Shown: positions 1 through 8,238, numbered from the stretch's first letter. The stretch: DNA of 37,033 bases from Candidatus Bathyarchaeota archaeon (GCA_004376295.1 SOJZ01000034.1:1-37033), one strand, 5' to 3'. The notes: generated from the letters alone by a model not told the origin. A program made the numbers and translations.

Positions 1-26
1 ATAGACATCCACAGCACCTCAGAATG

Positions 27-2198
27 CTACGCAACAGGCGTCTCAGGCTTCTCCATCCGCCAAGCCTTCTTTATAAAACTCTTGTACCACGCCTCTATAT
101 TAGACGTAATAGTGGGCCCAATCTTACCCAAAGCTTCCTTGAAATCAGCAAAACTAACCTCCTTAGCGTTAATATCCGTACGCAAAGCATTCAAACCAGC
201 CTCCCGACAAACCGCATCAATATCCGCTCCCGAATAATTCTTCGTCATGCTGGTTAGTTGAGCCAGATCCACATCCTTCGTCAAAGGCATGCCCTTTGTA
301 TAAATCTGTAAAATCTCTAATCTAGCCTTCTCATCCGGATCAGGAACGTAAATTAAACGATCAAACCTACCCGGCCGAAGAATCGCAGGATCCACAATGT
401 CAGGTCTGTTCGTTGCAGCGATAACAACCACATCCTCCAAAGTGACGATTCCATCCATCTCAGTCAAAAGCTGACTAATAACACGTGACGTCACTCCGCT
501 GTCAGCGTAACCTAACCCTCTCCTGGGCACAAGCGAATCGAACTCGTCAAAGAAAATCACCGCTGGAGAAGCCATCCTCGCTTTTCTAAACACCTCGCGA
601 ATCGCCTTCTCCGACTCTCCAACCCACTTAGAAAACACTTCTGGACCTTTTATGGTGATGAAGTTAGCCTCGCTCTCGGTGGCAACAGCTCTTGCCAACA
701 AGGTTTTTCCACATCCGGGTGGCCCAAAAAGTAGAATCCCTTTTGGTGGTCGTATACCCATCCTCTTGAACACTTGTGGATTCTTTAACGGCCATTCAAC
801 GGCTTCTCTAAGCTCCTCCTTCACACTTTCTAAACCGCCTACATCCGTCCATTTAACCGTAGGCACCTCTATGTACACTTCTCTCATAGCGGTCGGCGTG
901 ATTTCCTTGTAGGCATTCAAGAAATCTTCCATTTTAATCTCCATTTTCTCCAAAACGCTGGGCGGAACTCGCTCCTCTTCTACGTTTATCTCAGGCAAGT
1001 ATCGACGCAACGCTTTCATAGCAGTCTCACGGCATAAACCAGCTAAGTCTGCTCCTGTGTAGCCATGCGTCATATCTTCAACTTTTTTCAAGTCAACATC
1101 CTTAGCTAACGGCATGCCTCTTGTGTGTATTTGCAGTATCTCATGTCGCCCCTTCTTGTCTGGAACTCCGATTACTATCTCCCGATCGAATCTTCCAGGT
1201 CTTCGTAGGGCAGGATCAAGGGCATCTGGCCTGTTTGTTGCACCTATAACGATGACGTTTTGTCTCCCAGTTAGTCCGTCCATTGACGCAAGAAGCTGAG
1301 CAACAACCCTTCTCTCAACTTCGCCTGTGACCTCTCCTCTTTTAGGTGCAATGGCGTCAAGTTCATCTATGAAAATAATGCTGGGCAAGTTTTTCTGAGC
1401 TTGTTGGAATATGTCGCGGACATTTTGCTCTGATCCTCCGTAGAACTTGTTCATTATTTCTGGGCCGTTTACGGGGAAGAAGTTGGCTTCTGATTCGTTT
1501 GCTACAGCCCTTGCCAACAAGGTTTTTCCACAGCCTGGTGGACCATGTAACAAAACCCCTTGTGGTGGTCTTATCCCTAGCCTTTGGAATAGCTCTGGGT
1601 GACGCATTGGAAGTTCAACCATTTCTCGTATTCGTTGGATTTCCTCATGGAGCCCACCTATATCTTCGTAGGTGGTACGGAGCATGCCCTTAGTTTCAGG
1701 TGCAGGTTCAGCTAAGATTTGCAGGTTTGTTTCATACGTCATCCTCACAATTCCGTGGGGGCGTGTTTTGGTTACAGTGAACGGTATGGCGTGGCCTAGC
1801 ATCATGACAAGTGTGGTGTCTCCTTCTACAAACGTTCTTTCCATAAGCCTGTTTTTCACAAAATTGGTAAAGTCTTCATCAACGTTTAACCGCATATCAA
1901 TTGGAGCTAAGACGACGCTTGTTGCGTTCTTAACTTTGCCTGGGCGGACTGTCACGTACTCGTTTATTGCTACTCCGGAGTTCTTGCGGCTGAACCCGTC
2001 GATTCGTATGATTTCTTTGTCTTGATCTTCGGAGTAGGCTGGCCAAGCTATTGCCGCTGTGTTTCTTTTCCCTAAAATTTCGATCACGTCACCTGCGGAG
2101 ATGCCTAGTTTTTGCATGGTTTTCTGGTTGATTCTGGCGATTCCTCTGCCCACGTCGCGTTGTCTGGCGTCTCCAACCTTTAGTTGAACTTCGCTCAT
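27..2198 (-). CDS. CDC48/VAT-type tandem AAA+ ATPase
   Basis: Hexameric unfoldase of the Cdc48/p97/VAT family, which extracts and unfolds proteins in the cytoplasm, often for the proteasome. The 723 residues show an N domain (about 1-180), a first AAA module with Walker A GPPGCGKT at 219-226 and Walker B IIFIDE near 274-279, and a second module with Walker A at 492-499 and Walker B VIFFDE near 547-552. Both modules have the second region of homology (GATNRPD, AATNRPD) and Arg fingers (RPGRFDR). Length is normal for archaeal CDC48. The C-terminus ends PVA, so no HbYX proteasome-docking tail is visible. The ATG has a GGGAG ribosome binding site about 8 nt ahead and a TATA box at 2251-2259. Identification is very secure; the client proteins are unknown. 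Confidence 0.97.
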   Translation of the reverse strand: MSEVQLKVGDARQRDVGRGIARINQKTMQKLGISAGDVIEILGKRNTAAIAWPAYSEDQDKEIIRIDGFSRKNSGVAINEYVTVRPGKVKNATSVVLAPIDMRLNVDEDFTNFVKNRLMERTFVEGDTTLVMMLGHAIPFTVTKTRPHGIVRMTYETNLQILAEPAPETKGMLRTTYEDIGGLHEEIQRIREMVELPMRHPELFQRLGIRPPQGVLLHGPPGCGKTLLARAVANESEANFFPVNGPEIMNKFYGGSEQNVRDIFQQAQKNLPSIIFIDELDAIAPKRGEVTGEVERRVVAQLLASMDGLTGRQNVIVIGATNRPDALDPALRRPGRFDREIVIGVPDKKGRHEILQIHTRGMPLAKDVDLKKVEDMTHGYTGADLAGLCRETAMKALRRYLPEINVEEERVPPSVLEKMEIKMEDFLNAYKEITPTAMREVYIEVPTVKWTDVGGLESVKEELREAVEWPLKNPQVFKRMGIRPPKGILLFGPPGCGKTLLARAVATESEANFITIKGPEVFSKWVGESEKAIREVFRKARMASPAVIFFDEFDSLVPRRGLGYADSGVTSRVISQLLTEMDGIVTLEDVVVIAATNRPDIVDPAILRPGRFDRLIYVPDPDEKARLEILQIYTKGMPLTKDVDLAQLTSMTKNYSGADIDAVCREAGLNALRTDINAKEVSFADFKEALGKIGPTITSNIEAWYKSFIKKAWRMEKPETPVA

Positions 2199-2250
2199 GT
2201 CTTAGCTCCCTCTGTTAATTTAAATGTCTAATTTGGAAAGGAGCACGTTC

Positions 2251-2259
2251 TTATATAAA
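2251..2259 (-). promoter_or_regulatory. TATA box of the cdc48 gene
   Basis: TTTATATAA read on the minus strand, about 55 nt ahead of the cdc48 ATG. That would place transcription start near 2228 with a leader of about 30 nt carrying the GGGAG site. Inferred from position and sequence only. Confidence 0.55.
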
Positions 2260-2273
2260 CTTTAAAGGGAGTA

Positions 2274-2543
2274 CTAAACTCTGTGGACCATTAATGTTTC
2301 TATTTGACTGATTTCTTCAATGTTTTGGAGCGATTTTTCGAGTTCGTCTAGTCCGCCTGGTTTTTCTTCGGGGATAGTTATGTGTGCGATTAATGCGACG
2401 AGCCCATAGGCTATAGGTTCTTCGGCGAATTTACGAATTGAGGCGTATTCCGGTAGTTCCTTTTTTATTTTCTCTTTCAGCAGGTTGAGGTCAACTGTGA
2501 CTTCGGATGGGAGGATTTTGTAGGATATAAGGACTTTTGCCAT
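2274..2543 (-). CDS. Archaeal elongation factor 1-beta (aEF-1B)
   Basis: Guanine nucleotide exchange factor that reloads EF-1 alpha with GTP during translation. The 89 residues match the short archaeal form, which is only the catalytic C-terminal domain of eukaryotic EF-1 beta: an alpha/beta sandwich with MAKVLISYKILPSE at the start, the GLVALIAHITIPEE strand in the middle and a final IETLMVHRV strand. The ATG is preceded by AGGAGA at a good distance. It lies 13 nt downstream of the zinc-ribbon gene, so the two are probably co-transcribed, an arrangement common in archaea. Nothing unusual in the sequence. Confidence 0.93.
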   Translation of the reverse strand: MAKVLISYKILPSEVTVDLNLLKEKIKKELPEYASIRKFAEEPIAYGLVALIAHITIPEEKPGGLDELEKSLQNIEEISQIETLMVHRV

Positions 2544-2556
2544 TTTTTGTTTTCTC

Positions 2557-2742
2557 CTATGGACCTGTGAATCCGCATTTTGGGCAGCGGTATGATCTTC
2601 CGAATTTTCGGCATTTTGAGCAGCGCCATATGATTATTTCTCCGCAGTTTGGGCATGGGAATTTTGTTGCTTCTGTTGTTGGGGCTATGATTCTGTGGCA
2701 TGATGTGCATGTGGGCATGGTGGTTGTTGTTTGTTCTGTCAC
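2557..2742 (-). CDS. Small zinc-ribbon protein (HVO_2753/DUF1610-like)
   Basis: A 61-residue protein with four CxxC knuckles (CTSC, CPNC, CSKC, CPKC) that would form two zinc ribbons, ending in the conserved CPKCGFTGP. The family sits next to EF-1 beta in many archaea and is thought to act around translation, though no biochemical role is established here. I chose the GTG at 2742 because GAGGA lies 8 nt ahead of it; the ATG at 2718 has no ribosome binding site and the ATG at 2823 would add a low-complexity extension. A TATA-like CATATAAACA lies at 2781-2790. First gene of a two-gene unit with EF-1 beta. Confidence 0.85.
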   Translation of the reverse strand: MTEQTTTTMPTCTSCHRIIAPTTEATKFPCPNCGEIIIWRCSKCRKFGRSYRCPKCGFTGP

Positions 2743-2997
2743 GGTTGATTCCTCATGGAATGTTCGATATAATGCGTGGTTGTTTATATGTGCTGTGTTT
2801 TTGTGTGTGCGTGTGTTTGTCACGTTATTTGTATTATTCTCTCTTATTAGACCCCCTATACGGGGGGAGGGGTAGTCAGTTTTGAATAGACGTGCATTCT
2901 CGTCGAGTGAATAGATAGTATTCCGTATCCTACAACGATGAGCCCGTGAATTACGAAGGTCTCAGAAAACTGAAATATACAGTTTGTGGACGTTTCC

Positions 2998-4176
2998 TTA
3001 GTCTTCTTTTAGTAGTTTCGATAGGGCTAAAATGCACAACAGCGGAGTTGCTGCGATTGCGACTATGAAAGGGTTGTGCGGTGAAGCGTCGTATAGCATG
3101 CCTCCAAGGTATGGGGCAAGAATCGTTGCCAGCATGCAAGTTGTTTGTGATACAGACATCCATCGTCCCCTTGAGGCTTCTGGAGCCATGGAACCCACCA
3201 CTGCCCCCATTAATGACCAAAACATGTATGTGGCACCCATTAGGAAAAAGGGGAAAATTAATGCAAAGAAATTATTGAAGAATAGAAGCCCGATGAATGC
3301 TGCGCAAACCAGCATGATTGAAACGGAAACGGCGCCTGCTTTCCTCCATTTATCACCTAGTCTGCCCAGAGTCACTGCTAATATTGCTGATCCCAGAAAG
3401 GTAACTGATCCTAAAACGCCGATGTGAAATCTGTTGAAGTGAAGTTCATCTTTAAGAAAAAGAGTAACGAATGGTCTAGCTAAGGTTATGACAAACATTA
3501 TCGCTGCGAAGAAGACTGCCCAGATGACAATTTTCTTTTTGCGGAATGGGATACCTGTAGAAGTCTGGGAAGGCTTTTTTGTTGCGCATTGACCGCTGAT
3601 AAAGAAGAGCCCTAATGTGCAGAGAGCATAGAAAACGAAGGATAGCCAGAAGACGTGTTTCATGCCGACGAGCGTTGAAAGATAGCCTCCTAAGGCGGGA
3701 GAGAAGATGTATCCAAGCGACCATGAAGCTGAGATCGTAGTAAAAGCCAACGTCATCTTGTCTTTTTCTGCTGCAGTTGCTATGTAAGCGCTGGAGGCCG
3801 GTTGACCTATCCAACAGCCATACAGGATCATGCCAGGCAACAGTTGACTCCAATTTTCCGCCAACGAAAGAATGATTGGAGTGGGTAACCATATGAGCCA
3901 GCCTAGGATCATAACTTTTTTCCGGTCGTACTTGTCCGCTAAGAGACCTCCGAGGAGAGGTGTGAATGCAGCCGCTAAACCCAACGCAGAGAACAGTATT
4001 CCTACTTCAACTGAGTTTGCGCCAAGCTCTTCCATGTGAAGCGGTAATATGTAGAAGTAAAGGCCGTCTCCGAAGGCGCCTATTAGGTTGGAGAAGAAGA
4101 GTAGTTTGAGGTCTCTGTTCAAGGTTTCAAAGACAAACCGGAGGGTTAGAATGTTCTTGTAATCTATCCTCGACAT
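2998..4176 (-). CDS. Major facilitator superfamily transporter
   Basis: A 392-residue multipass membrane protein of the MFS. The N-terminal half has the signature loop 2-3 motif GGLLADKYDRKK, and about 12 hydrophobic segments can be counted in two halves joined by a charged stretch (GQCATKKPSQTSTGIPFRKK). MFS proteins move small solutes by proton coupling or uniport; no substrate can be read from this sequence. A drug- or metabolite-efflux role is common for this subgroup but would be a guess. It stands alone: the flanking gaps exceed 200 nt and the next gene runs the other way. Ribosome binding site is weak, so the ATG at 4176 is the best but not the only possible start. Confidence 0.9.
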   Translation of the reverse strand: MSRIDYKNILTLRFVFETLNRDLKLLFFSNLIGAFGDGLYFYILPLHMEELGANSVEVGILFSALGLAAAFTPLLGGLLADKYDRKKVMILGWLIWLPTPIILSLAENWSQLLPGMILYGCWIGQPASSAYIATAAEKDKMTLAFTTISASWSLGYIFSPALGGYLSTLVGMKHVFWLSFVFYALCTLGLFFISGQCATKKPSQTSTGIPFRKKKIVIWAVFFAAIMFVITLARPFVTLFLKDELHFNRFHIGVLGSVTFLGSAILAVTLGRLGDKWRKAGAVSVSIMLVCAAFIGLLFFNNFFALIFPFFLMGATYMFWSLMGAVVGSMAPEASRGRWMSVSQTTCMLATILAPYLGGMLYDASPHNPFIVAIAATPLLCILALSKLLKED

Positions 4177-4510
4177 ATAGTGGTCGCCTTCTTCTGAAGT
4201 TATCTAAATTGAAGGGGAGTATTGAAATTTTAATATGTCTTTGGTTCGCCATCGGCTGAAGAGAAAGAATAAAAGGTTAGTTTATGGAGATTAGACGGAA
4301 GGTGGGGCAATTGCCTTTGAGGGAAGCATCATGTATGATTTAGAGAGGGTTAGGCTGGATGTCGAGAATTTTTGAACTAACTCGTGAAAACTATCCTGTT
4401 GGGAAACTTTTCGAGCAGCTCGGTGTGAAAATAAGCTATAATCTAAAGCATGTAAAGGAATGACAAAGATGAATGACGTAGAATATCTCAGAAGAATCTG
4501 AGGTAGAAAC
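4177..4510. other. Intergenic region before the oxygen-defence island
   Basis: This gap separates the outward-facing MFS and flavin reductase genes. A TATA-like GCTATAATC at about 4434-4442 could start the flavin reductase transcript with a leader of about 45 nt. A 34-codon open frame (4359-4463) is listed separately. No repeat or RNA gene seen. Confidence 0.4.
4359..4463 (+). CDS. Possible small ORF, 34 aa
   Basis: ATG frame encoding MSRIFELTRENYPVGKLFEQ and 14 more residues, ending at TGA 48 nt before the flavin reductase ATG. A purine-rich GAGAGGG lies upstream, but too far for a convincing ribosome binding site. I do not recognise it. It could be a real microprotein, a leader peptide or chance; codon content alone cannot tell. 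Confidence 0.15.
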   Translation: MSRIFELTRENYPVGKLFEQLGVKISYNLKHVKE

Positions 4511-5029
4511 ATGAATCTTGAAGCATTGCATAAAATTAGTTATGGCCTGTATGTCGTGACTTCTAGAAAAAGTGATAGTTTTAACGGTCAGATTGCCAAT
4601 ACGGTATTTCAAGTAACATCTGAACCGGCAACAATAGCGGCGAGTATTAATAAGCAGAACTTCACGCACGAGTTTATCCGAGAAAGCAACGTCTTTGTCG
4701 TTTCGGTTCTTTCAAAGGATACGCCATTAAAGTTTATAGGTCATTTCGGATTCAGATCTGGAAGAGATATAGACAAATTCAAAGGAATAAATTATAAAGT
4801 TGGCAGAACGGGTGCACCAATAGTTTTGGATCATGCAGTTGCATATGTAGAGGCTGAAGTGATTAAAGAAGTTGATGCGGGTACACACACCATTTTCATT
4901 GGTAAATTGGTTGATGCCGAAATCTTAACTAATGAGGAACCTATGACCTATGCTTATTACCATGATATGAAGAGAGGTGTAACTCCTAAGGCGGCTCCAA
5001 CTTACATAAAAGAAGAAAGGAGACGATAA
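4511..5029 (+). CDS. Flavin reductase-like protein (Hrb flavin domain, flavoredoxin type)
   Basis: A 172-residue FMN-binding split-barrel protein of the flavin reductase/flavoredoxin family. The sequence reads [20 protein letters not shown], then [20 protein letters not shown], then [13 protein letters not shown], which are the landmarks of the N-terminal half of Moorella high-molecular-weight rubredoxin (Hrb). In Hrb this domain takes electrons from NAD(P)H and passes them to a fused rubredoxin domain. Here the rubredoxin is the next gene, starting 1 nt after this stop codon, so the pair looks like a split Hrb serving the flavodiiron protein that follows. ATG is preceded by TGAGGT. Family is secure; electron partners are inferred from context. 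Confidence 0.92.
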   Translation: MNLEALHKISYGLYVVTSRKSDSFNGQIANTVFQVTSEPATIAASINKQNFTHEFIRESNVFVVSVLSKDTPLKFIGHFGFRSGRDIDKFKGINYKVGRTGAPIVLDHAVAYVEAEVIKEVDAGTHTIFIGKLVDAEILTNEEPMTYAYYHDMKRGVTPKAAPTYIKEERRR

Positions 5030-5030
5030 A

Positions 5031-5192
5031 ATGATCAAATACCGATGCACTGTTTGTGGGTATATATACGACCCAGAGAAGGGTGATCCTGACTCTGAAA
5101 TACCAGCGGGAACTCCGTTTGAAGAACTACCGGATGACTGGATCTGCCCAGTTTGCGGCGTAACGAAAGATCAGTTTGAAAAGGTGGAATAA
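5031..5192 (+). CDS. Rubredoxin
   Basis: A 53-residue single-iron electron carrier. The two iron-binding knuckles are CTVCGY (C6, C9) and CPVCG (C39, C42), with the conserved YDPEKGDPD and [14 protein letters not shown] segments. It follows flavin reductase with a 1-nt gap (ribosome binding site GAAAGGAG inside the upstream gene's end) and precedes the flavodiiron gene by 8 nt. It is the probable electron donor to the flavodiiron protein and to the superoxide reductase at 7343. Full length, with all four Cys present. Confidence 0.97.
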   Translation: MIKYRCTVCGYIYDPEKGDPDSEIPAGTPFEELPDDWICPVCGVTKDQFEKVE

Positions 5193-5200
5193 AATAGGAA

Positions 5201-6388
5201 ATGAAGCCGAGGGAACTAAAGGCAAATATTTACTGGGTTGGAGCGGTAGATTGGGATAGGCGACTTTTTGACGAACTTATTCCGCTTCCTGATGGAACAA
5301 GTTATAACGCTTATCTAGTCAAGGGCAGCGAAAAAACGGCTCTAATAGACACTGTTGACCCACCCATGGCAAGCGTGTTGATAGACAACCTGAATCAGCT
5401 GGGTGTTAAAAACATAGATTATGTTATTGCAAATCATGCGGAACAAGACCATTCAGGAGCATTGCCTCAAATATTGAAGCTTTATCCGAATGCCGTGGTT
5501 GTTGCAACTCCTAAATGCAAAAATCTGCTCAAGGAGTTGCTCCTAATTCCTGAAAGCAAAATCATAACTGTAGAAGACGGGGGGACCCTCTCGTTAGGGG
5601 ATAAAACCTTAGAGTTTATCCATGCCCCTTGGGTTCATTGGCCAGAAACAATGCTCACATACTTAAGGGAAGACAAGATACTCTTCACCTGCGATTTTTT
5701 TGGTTCTCATCTTGCAACATCTGATTTGTACGTAACCGATGAAGCAACAGTTTACGAGGCGGCTAAGAGATACTATGCAGAAATCATGATGCCGTTTAAA
5801 ACGGTAATTCAGAAGAATCTAGAGAAAATAAAAGATGTGCAAATGGATGTGATAGCGCCAAGTCATGGGTCACTCTATGATAAGCCAGGGTTCATACTTG
5901 AAGCGTACAAAGACTGGGTTTACGCCCCGCCTAAAAACATCGTTGTATTACCCTATATCTCAATGCATGGTAGCACTAAAGAAATGGTGAGACACTTTGT
6001 TAGCGCTCTAATTGAAAGAGGCATAACCGTGAAACAATTCAATCTAGCCGAAACGGACATTGGAAAATTAGCAATAGCATTAGTGGATGCCGCTACAATT
6101 GTGATAGGATCACCCACAGTTCTAGTAGGGCCTCATCCGAATGTTGTTTATGCGGTTTATCTTGCGAATGCTTTAAGGCCGAAACTGAAGTTTGCATCAA
6201 TAATCGGGTCTTATGGCTGGGGTGGCAAGATGGTGGAACAAATCACGCGGATGCTATCCAACCTAAAGGTTGAGTTGCTTGAGCCCGTTGTCATAAAAGG
6301 GTTTCCAAAAGAACAAGATTTTGGGGCGTTAGACAGATTAGCTGATGAAATCTTAAACAAACATAAGGAACATAACTTAACGAACTGA
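5201..6388 (+). CDS. Flavodiiron protein (FprA, A-type O2/NO reductase)
   Basis: Reduces O2 to water and/or NO to N2O, using electrons from rubredoxin. The 395 residues have a metallo-beta-lactamase-like domain (1-245) with the complete diiron ligand set: HAEQDH at 79-84 (H79, E81, D83), H146, D165 and H222. A flavodoxin domain follows (about 246-390), with the FMN phosphate loop SMHGSTKEM near 254-262 and the FMN-ring loop SYGWGG further on. There is no C-terminal rubredoxin domain, as expected for class A. The gene is third in the operon after flavin reductase and rubredoxin. Preference for O2 or NO cannot be read from sequence. Confidence 0.96.
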   Translation: MKPRELKANIYWVGAVDWDRRLFDELIPLPDGTSYNAYLVKGSEKTALIDTVDPPMASVLIDNLNQLGVKNIDYVIANHAEQDHSGALPQILKLYPNAVVVATPKCKNLLKELLLIPESKIITVEDGGTLSLGDKTLEFIHAPWVHWPETMLTYLREDKILFTCDFFGSHLATSDLYVTDEATVYEAAKRYYAEIMMPFKTVIQKNLEKIKDVQMDVIAPSHGSLYDKPGFILEAYKDWVYAPPKNIVVLPYISMHGSTKEMVRHFVSALIERGITVKQFNLAETDIGKLAIALVDAATIVIGSPTVLVGPHPNVVYAVYLANALRPKLKFASIIGSYGWGGKMVEQITRMLSNLKVELLEPVVIKGFPKEQDFGALDRLADEILNKHKEHNLTN

Positions 6389-6403
6389 AAAGGAGGTGAG
6401 CGT

Positions 6404-6883
6404 TTGATTTCAAAGGATGAATTAGTAGGCTTTCTGAAGAAGCAGGTTAACATTGAAAATGAAATTGTAAATTCGGTAAATGGAGCCTTAGGTGAAATAG
6501 AAAATCCAGCTGTAAAAGGAGTTCTGAAAGGAATATCCTTAGATTCCCTGAAACATGCAGAAATGTACGGTGCAGCCATTAGTTTGCTAACGAGCGTTCT
6601 CCCTGCTCTCACACAAGAGAATCTCGACAAACAAAGAGAACTTGTGGAAAAGCATATGCACATGGAAGCAGAGCTCATTGAAAAAATCAGCAAGGTACTA
6701 CCTAACATTGAAAACAAGAATGTCAAACTTCTCTTAAACGCAATATCGTTGGATGAAAAAAGACATCATCAACTCTTGAAGGAAGTTCTGGAAATTCTTG
6801 TTCGAGGAGAAACTATAACCGAGGAAGACTGGTGGGAAGTTCTCTGGAAAAACGTTCCATTCCACGGTGCTCCCGGAGGATAA
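6404..6883 (+). CDS. Ferritin-like (rubrerythrin-related) four-helix protein
   Basis: A 159-residue helical protein with a ferritin-like pattern: acidic residues in helix 1 (NIENE, E18/E20), SLDSLKHAE in helix 2 (D47, H51), HMHMEAE in helix 3 and SLDEKRHHQ in helix 4 (E118, H121). One of the two ExxH sites has Ser48 where Glu is expected. It resembles the gene at 21378, a paralogue with the same substitution. Start is TTG with an ideal AGGAGGT 6 nt ahead. It follows the flavodiiron gene by 15 nt, so it is probably in the same operon. A role in iron handling or peroxide removal is inferred. The C-terminus has an unusual Trp-rich tail (EEDWWEVLW). Confidence 0.8.
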   Translation: MISKDELVGFLKKQVNIENEIVNSVNGALGEIENPAVKGVLKGISLDSLKHAEMYGAAISLLTSVLPALTQENLDKQRELVEKHMHMEAELIEKISKVLPNIENKNVKLLLNAISLDEKRHHQLLKEVLEILVRGETITEEDWWEVLWKNVPFHGAPGG

Positions 6884-6908
6884 TACATTTAGGATTAATG
6901 GAGGCAAG

Positions 6909-7028
6909 ATGAAGATGTCAGATGTTAAGGTTGGCTTGACAAATGTAACGGCGACGGAGTATGTGTTGACGTATGTCCTGCCATGTTTGAGACTTACTCT
7001 TATGTTTGACAGAAAGAATAATAGATAG
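6909..7028 (+). CDS. Possible small ORF, 39 aa
   Basis: ATG preceded by GGAGGC at 5 nt, a strong ribosome binding site. The frame begins MKMSDVKVGLTNVTATEYVL and ends 39 codons in at TAG. The opening faintly resembles the beginning of archaeal OB-fold nucleic-acid-binding proteins (M-x-V-x-D-L-x-x-G-x-x-x-V), which would make it a truncated relic, but that is weak. It sits between two iron/oxygen genes in the same direction. Could be a microprotein, a gene remnant or chance. Confidence 0.3.
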   Translation: MKMSDVKVGLTNVTATEYVLTYVLPCLRLTLMFDRKNNR

Positions 7029-7064
7029 TTGCGAACGTAGAATTCCTGAAGGTGGTTTGAGAAG

Positions 7065-7346
7065 ATGTTATCCCAAATACCTATACAGTTAGGGAAAGTT
7101 TCGAAGAAGTATGTGGACCGTGAAATACTACGAGTTGCGGTGATAGCTGAACTGGACGCAATAAGCCTATATGAACAACTGGCAGCCGCGACGGATAACG
7201 AAGGCATTAAAAAGATTCTGCTTGATGTGGCTAAAGAAGAGAAAACGCATGTGGGAGAGTTTCACACCTTACTGCTAAAAGAAGATAAGGAACAAGTTGA
7301 AGAGTTAGAAAAAGGTAAAGAAGAAGTTGAGGAGATGATCGAATGA
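7065..7346 (+). CDS. Encapsulated-ferritin-like (EncFtn-type) protein
   Basis: A 93-residue two-helix ferritin-like protein. The core [20 protein letters not shown] followed by [17 protein letters not shown] matches the EncFtn family and the ferritin-like segment fused to the Pyrococcus furiosus encapsulin. Conserved metal ligands are E in IAELDAI and the ExxH of EEKTH. EncFtn proteins assemble into annular decamers and oxidise Fe(II) for storage inside an encapsulin shell. The C-terminal 20 residues are highly acidic and charged. No encapsulin gene lies in this window, and no cargo-loading tail is obvious. It overlaps the superoxide reductase gene by 4 nt (ATGA), so the two are translationally coupled. 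Confidence 0.85.
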   Translation: MLSQIPIQLGKVSKKYVDREILRVAVIAELDAISLYEQLAAATDNEGIKKILLDVAKEEKTHVGEFHTLLLKEDKEQVEELEKGKEEVEEMIE

Positions 7347-7720
7347 CCGAACAGAAACAAATTTACAAATGTAACATATGCGGCAACATCGTCGAAGTCA
7401 TACACACTGGAATAGGACAACTCGTCTGTTGCGGTGAGCCAATGGAACTACTTACAGAAAAAATCGAAGACGTTGGCTTGGAAAAACATGTTCCAGTAAT
7501 GGAAAAGGTCGGGAACAAAGTGAAGGTTAAGGTTGGCAGTGTTCCACATCCCATGGAACAAAAGCATTACATTGAGTGGATAGAAATAGTCGCCGACGGC
7601 AAAACTTGCAGAAAAATCTTAAAACCAGGAGACAAGCCAGAAGCAGAGTTCGAAACTAAAGCGGAGAAAATAAAGGCAAGAGAATACTGCAGCATCCACG
7701 GACTTTGGAAATCAAAATAG
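7343..7720 (+). CDS. Superoxide reductase (desulfoferrodoxin, 2Fe-SOR)
   Basis: Reduces superoxide to hydrogen peroxide without making O2, with rubredoxin as donor. The 125 residues contain an N-terminal desulforedoxin centre (C10, C13, C29, C30 in YKCNICG and LVCCGEP) and the catalytic centre II with H49 (EKHVP), H69 and H75 ([11 protein letters not shown]), C116 and H119 (CSIHG). The catalytic Glu47-Lys48 pair is present. It is the complete two-iron form. The start overlaps the EncFtn-like gene, suggesting that iron storage and superoxide removal are made together. A run of seven T residues at 7761-7767, about 40 nt after the stop, may end the transcript. Confidence 0.97.
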   Translation: MTEQKQIYKCNICGNIVEVIHTGIGQLVCCGEPMELLTEKIEDVGLEKHVPVMEKVGNKVKVKVGSVPHPMEQKHYIEWIEIVADGKTCRKILKPGDKPEAEFETKAEKIKAREYCSIHGLWKSK

Positions 7721-7830
7721 AATCTGACAGACCATTGAAAACATTTTCAACATCATCCTCTCTTTTTTTGTCTACTTAAGACGTAGTTGTTAAACCAAGA
7801 TAGCTCATTAGAGTCCTATTGCGTGATCTA

Positions 7831-8238
7831 ATGAAGAAAAAAGTGCTATTCATTTGTACTCACAATTCTGCCCGTTCCCAAATGGCAGAGGGATTATTGA
7901 ATGCTCTTTATGGAGATAAATATGAAGCTTACAGTGCTGGAATAGAACCTGCTAAAGTTAATCCTCATGCTGTTAGGGTAATGGCGCAAATCGGAATTGA
8001 CATATCAAAGCATCGTTCAAAGAGCATTAAAGAGTTTCGTGGAAAAAAATTCGACTATGTTGTTACAGTATGCGACCATGCAAAAGAGGCATGCCCCTTC
8101 TTTCCGGGAGGCGAAATCTTCCTTCACAAAGGGTTTAATGACCCAGCTAAGTTTAAGGGCACTGAAGATGAAGTATTGACAAAAGTCAGGCGAGTAAGAA
8201 ATGAAATTAATGAGTGGATCAGAAAAACGTTTAATTAA
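7831..8238 (+). CDS. Arsenate reductase, LMW-phosphatase fold (thioredoxin-coupled ArsC type)
   Basis: Reduces arsenate to arsenite by the three-cysteine relay of the pI258 ArsC class. The phosphatase-like P-loop is C9-T-H-N-S-A-R15, the two relay cysteines are C81 and C88 (VCDHAKEACPFFPG), and the DP loop is in KGFNDPAKF. The ATG at 7831 gives 135 residues and the canonical beginning MKKKVLFICTHNSARSQMAE; an in-frame TTG at 7819 is possible but unnecessary. The gene stands about 110 nt after superoxide reductase, with a candidate TATA element around 7772-7780. Low-molecular-weight tyrosine phosphatase activity is the alternative, but the two extra Cys favour ArsC. A thioredoxin that could recycle it is encoded at 27112. 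Confidence 0.88.
   Translation: MKKKVLFICTHNSARSQMAEGLLNALYGDKYEAYSAGIEPAKVNPHAVRVMAQIGIDISKHRSKSIKEFRGKKFDYVVTVCDHAKEACPFFPGGEIFLHKGFNDPAKFKGTEDEVLTKVRRVRNEINEWIRKTFN

Noticed and set aside
652-2025. Several plus-strand open frames of 60-117 codons inside the cdc48 gene
   Set aside because: They mirror the minus-strand ATPase frame; none has a ribosome binding site or recognisable product.
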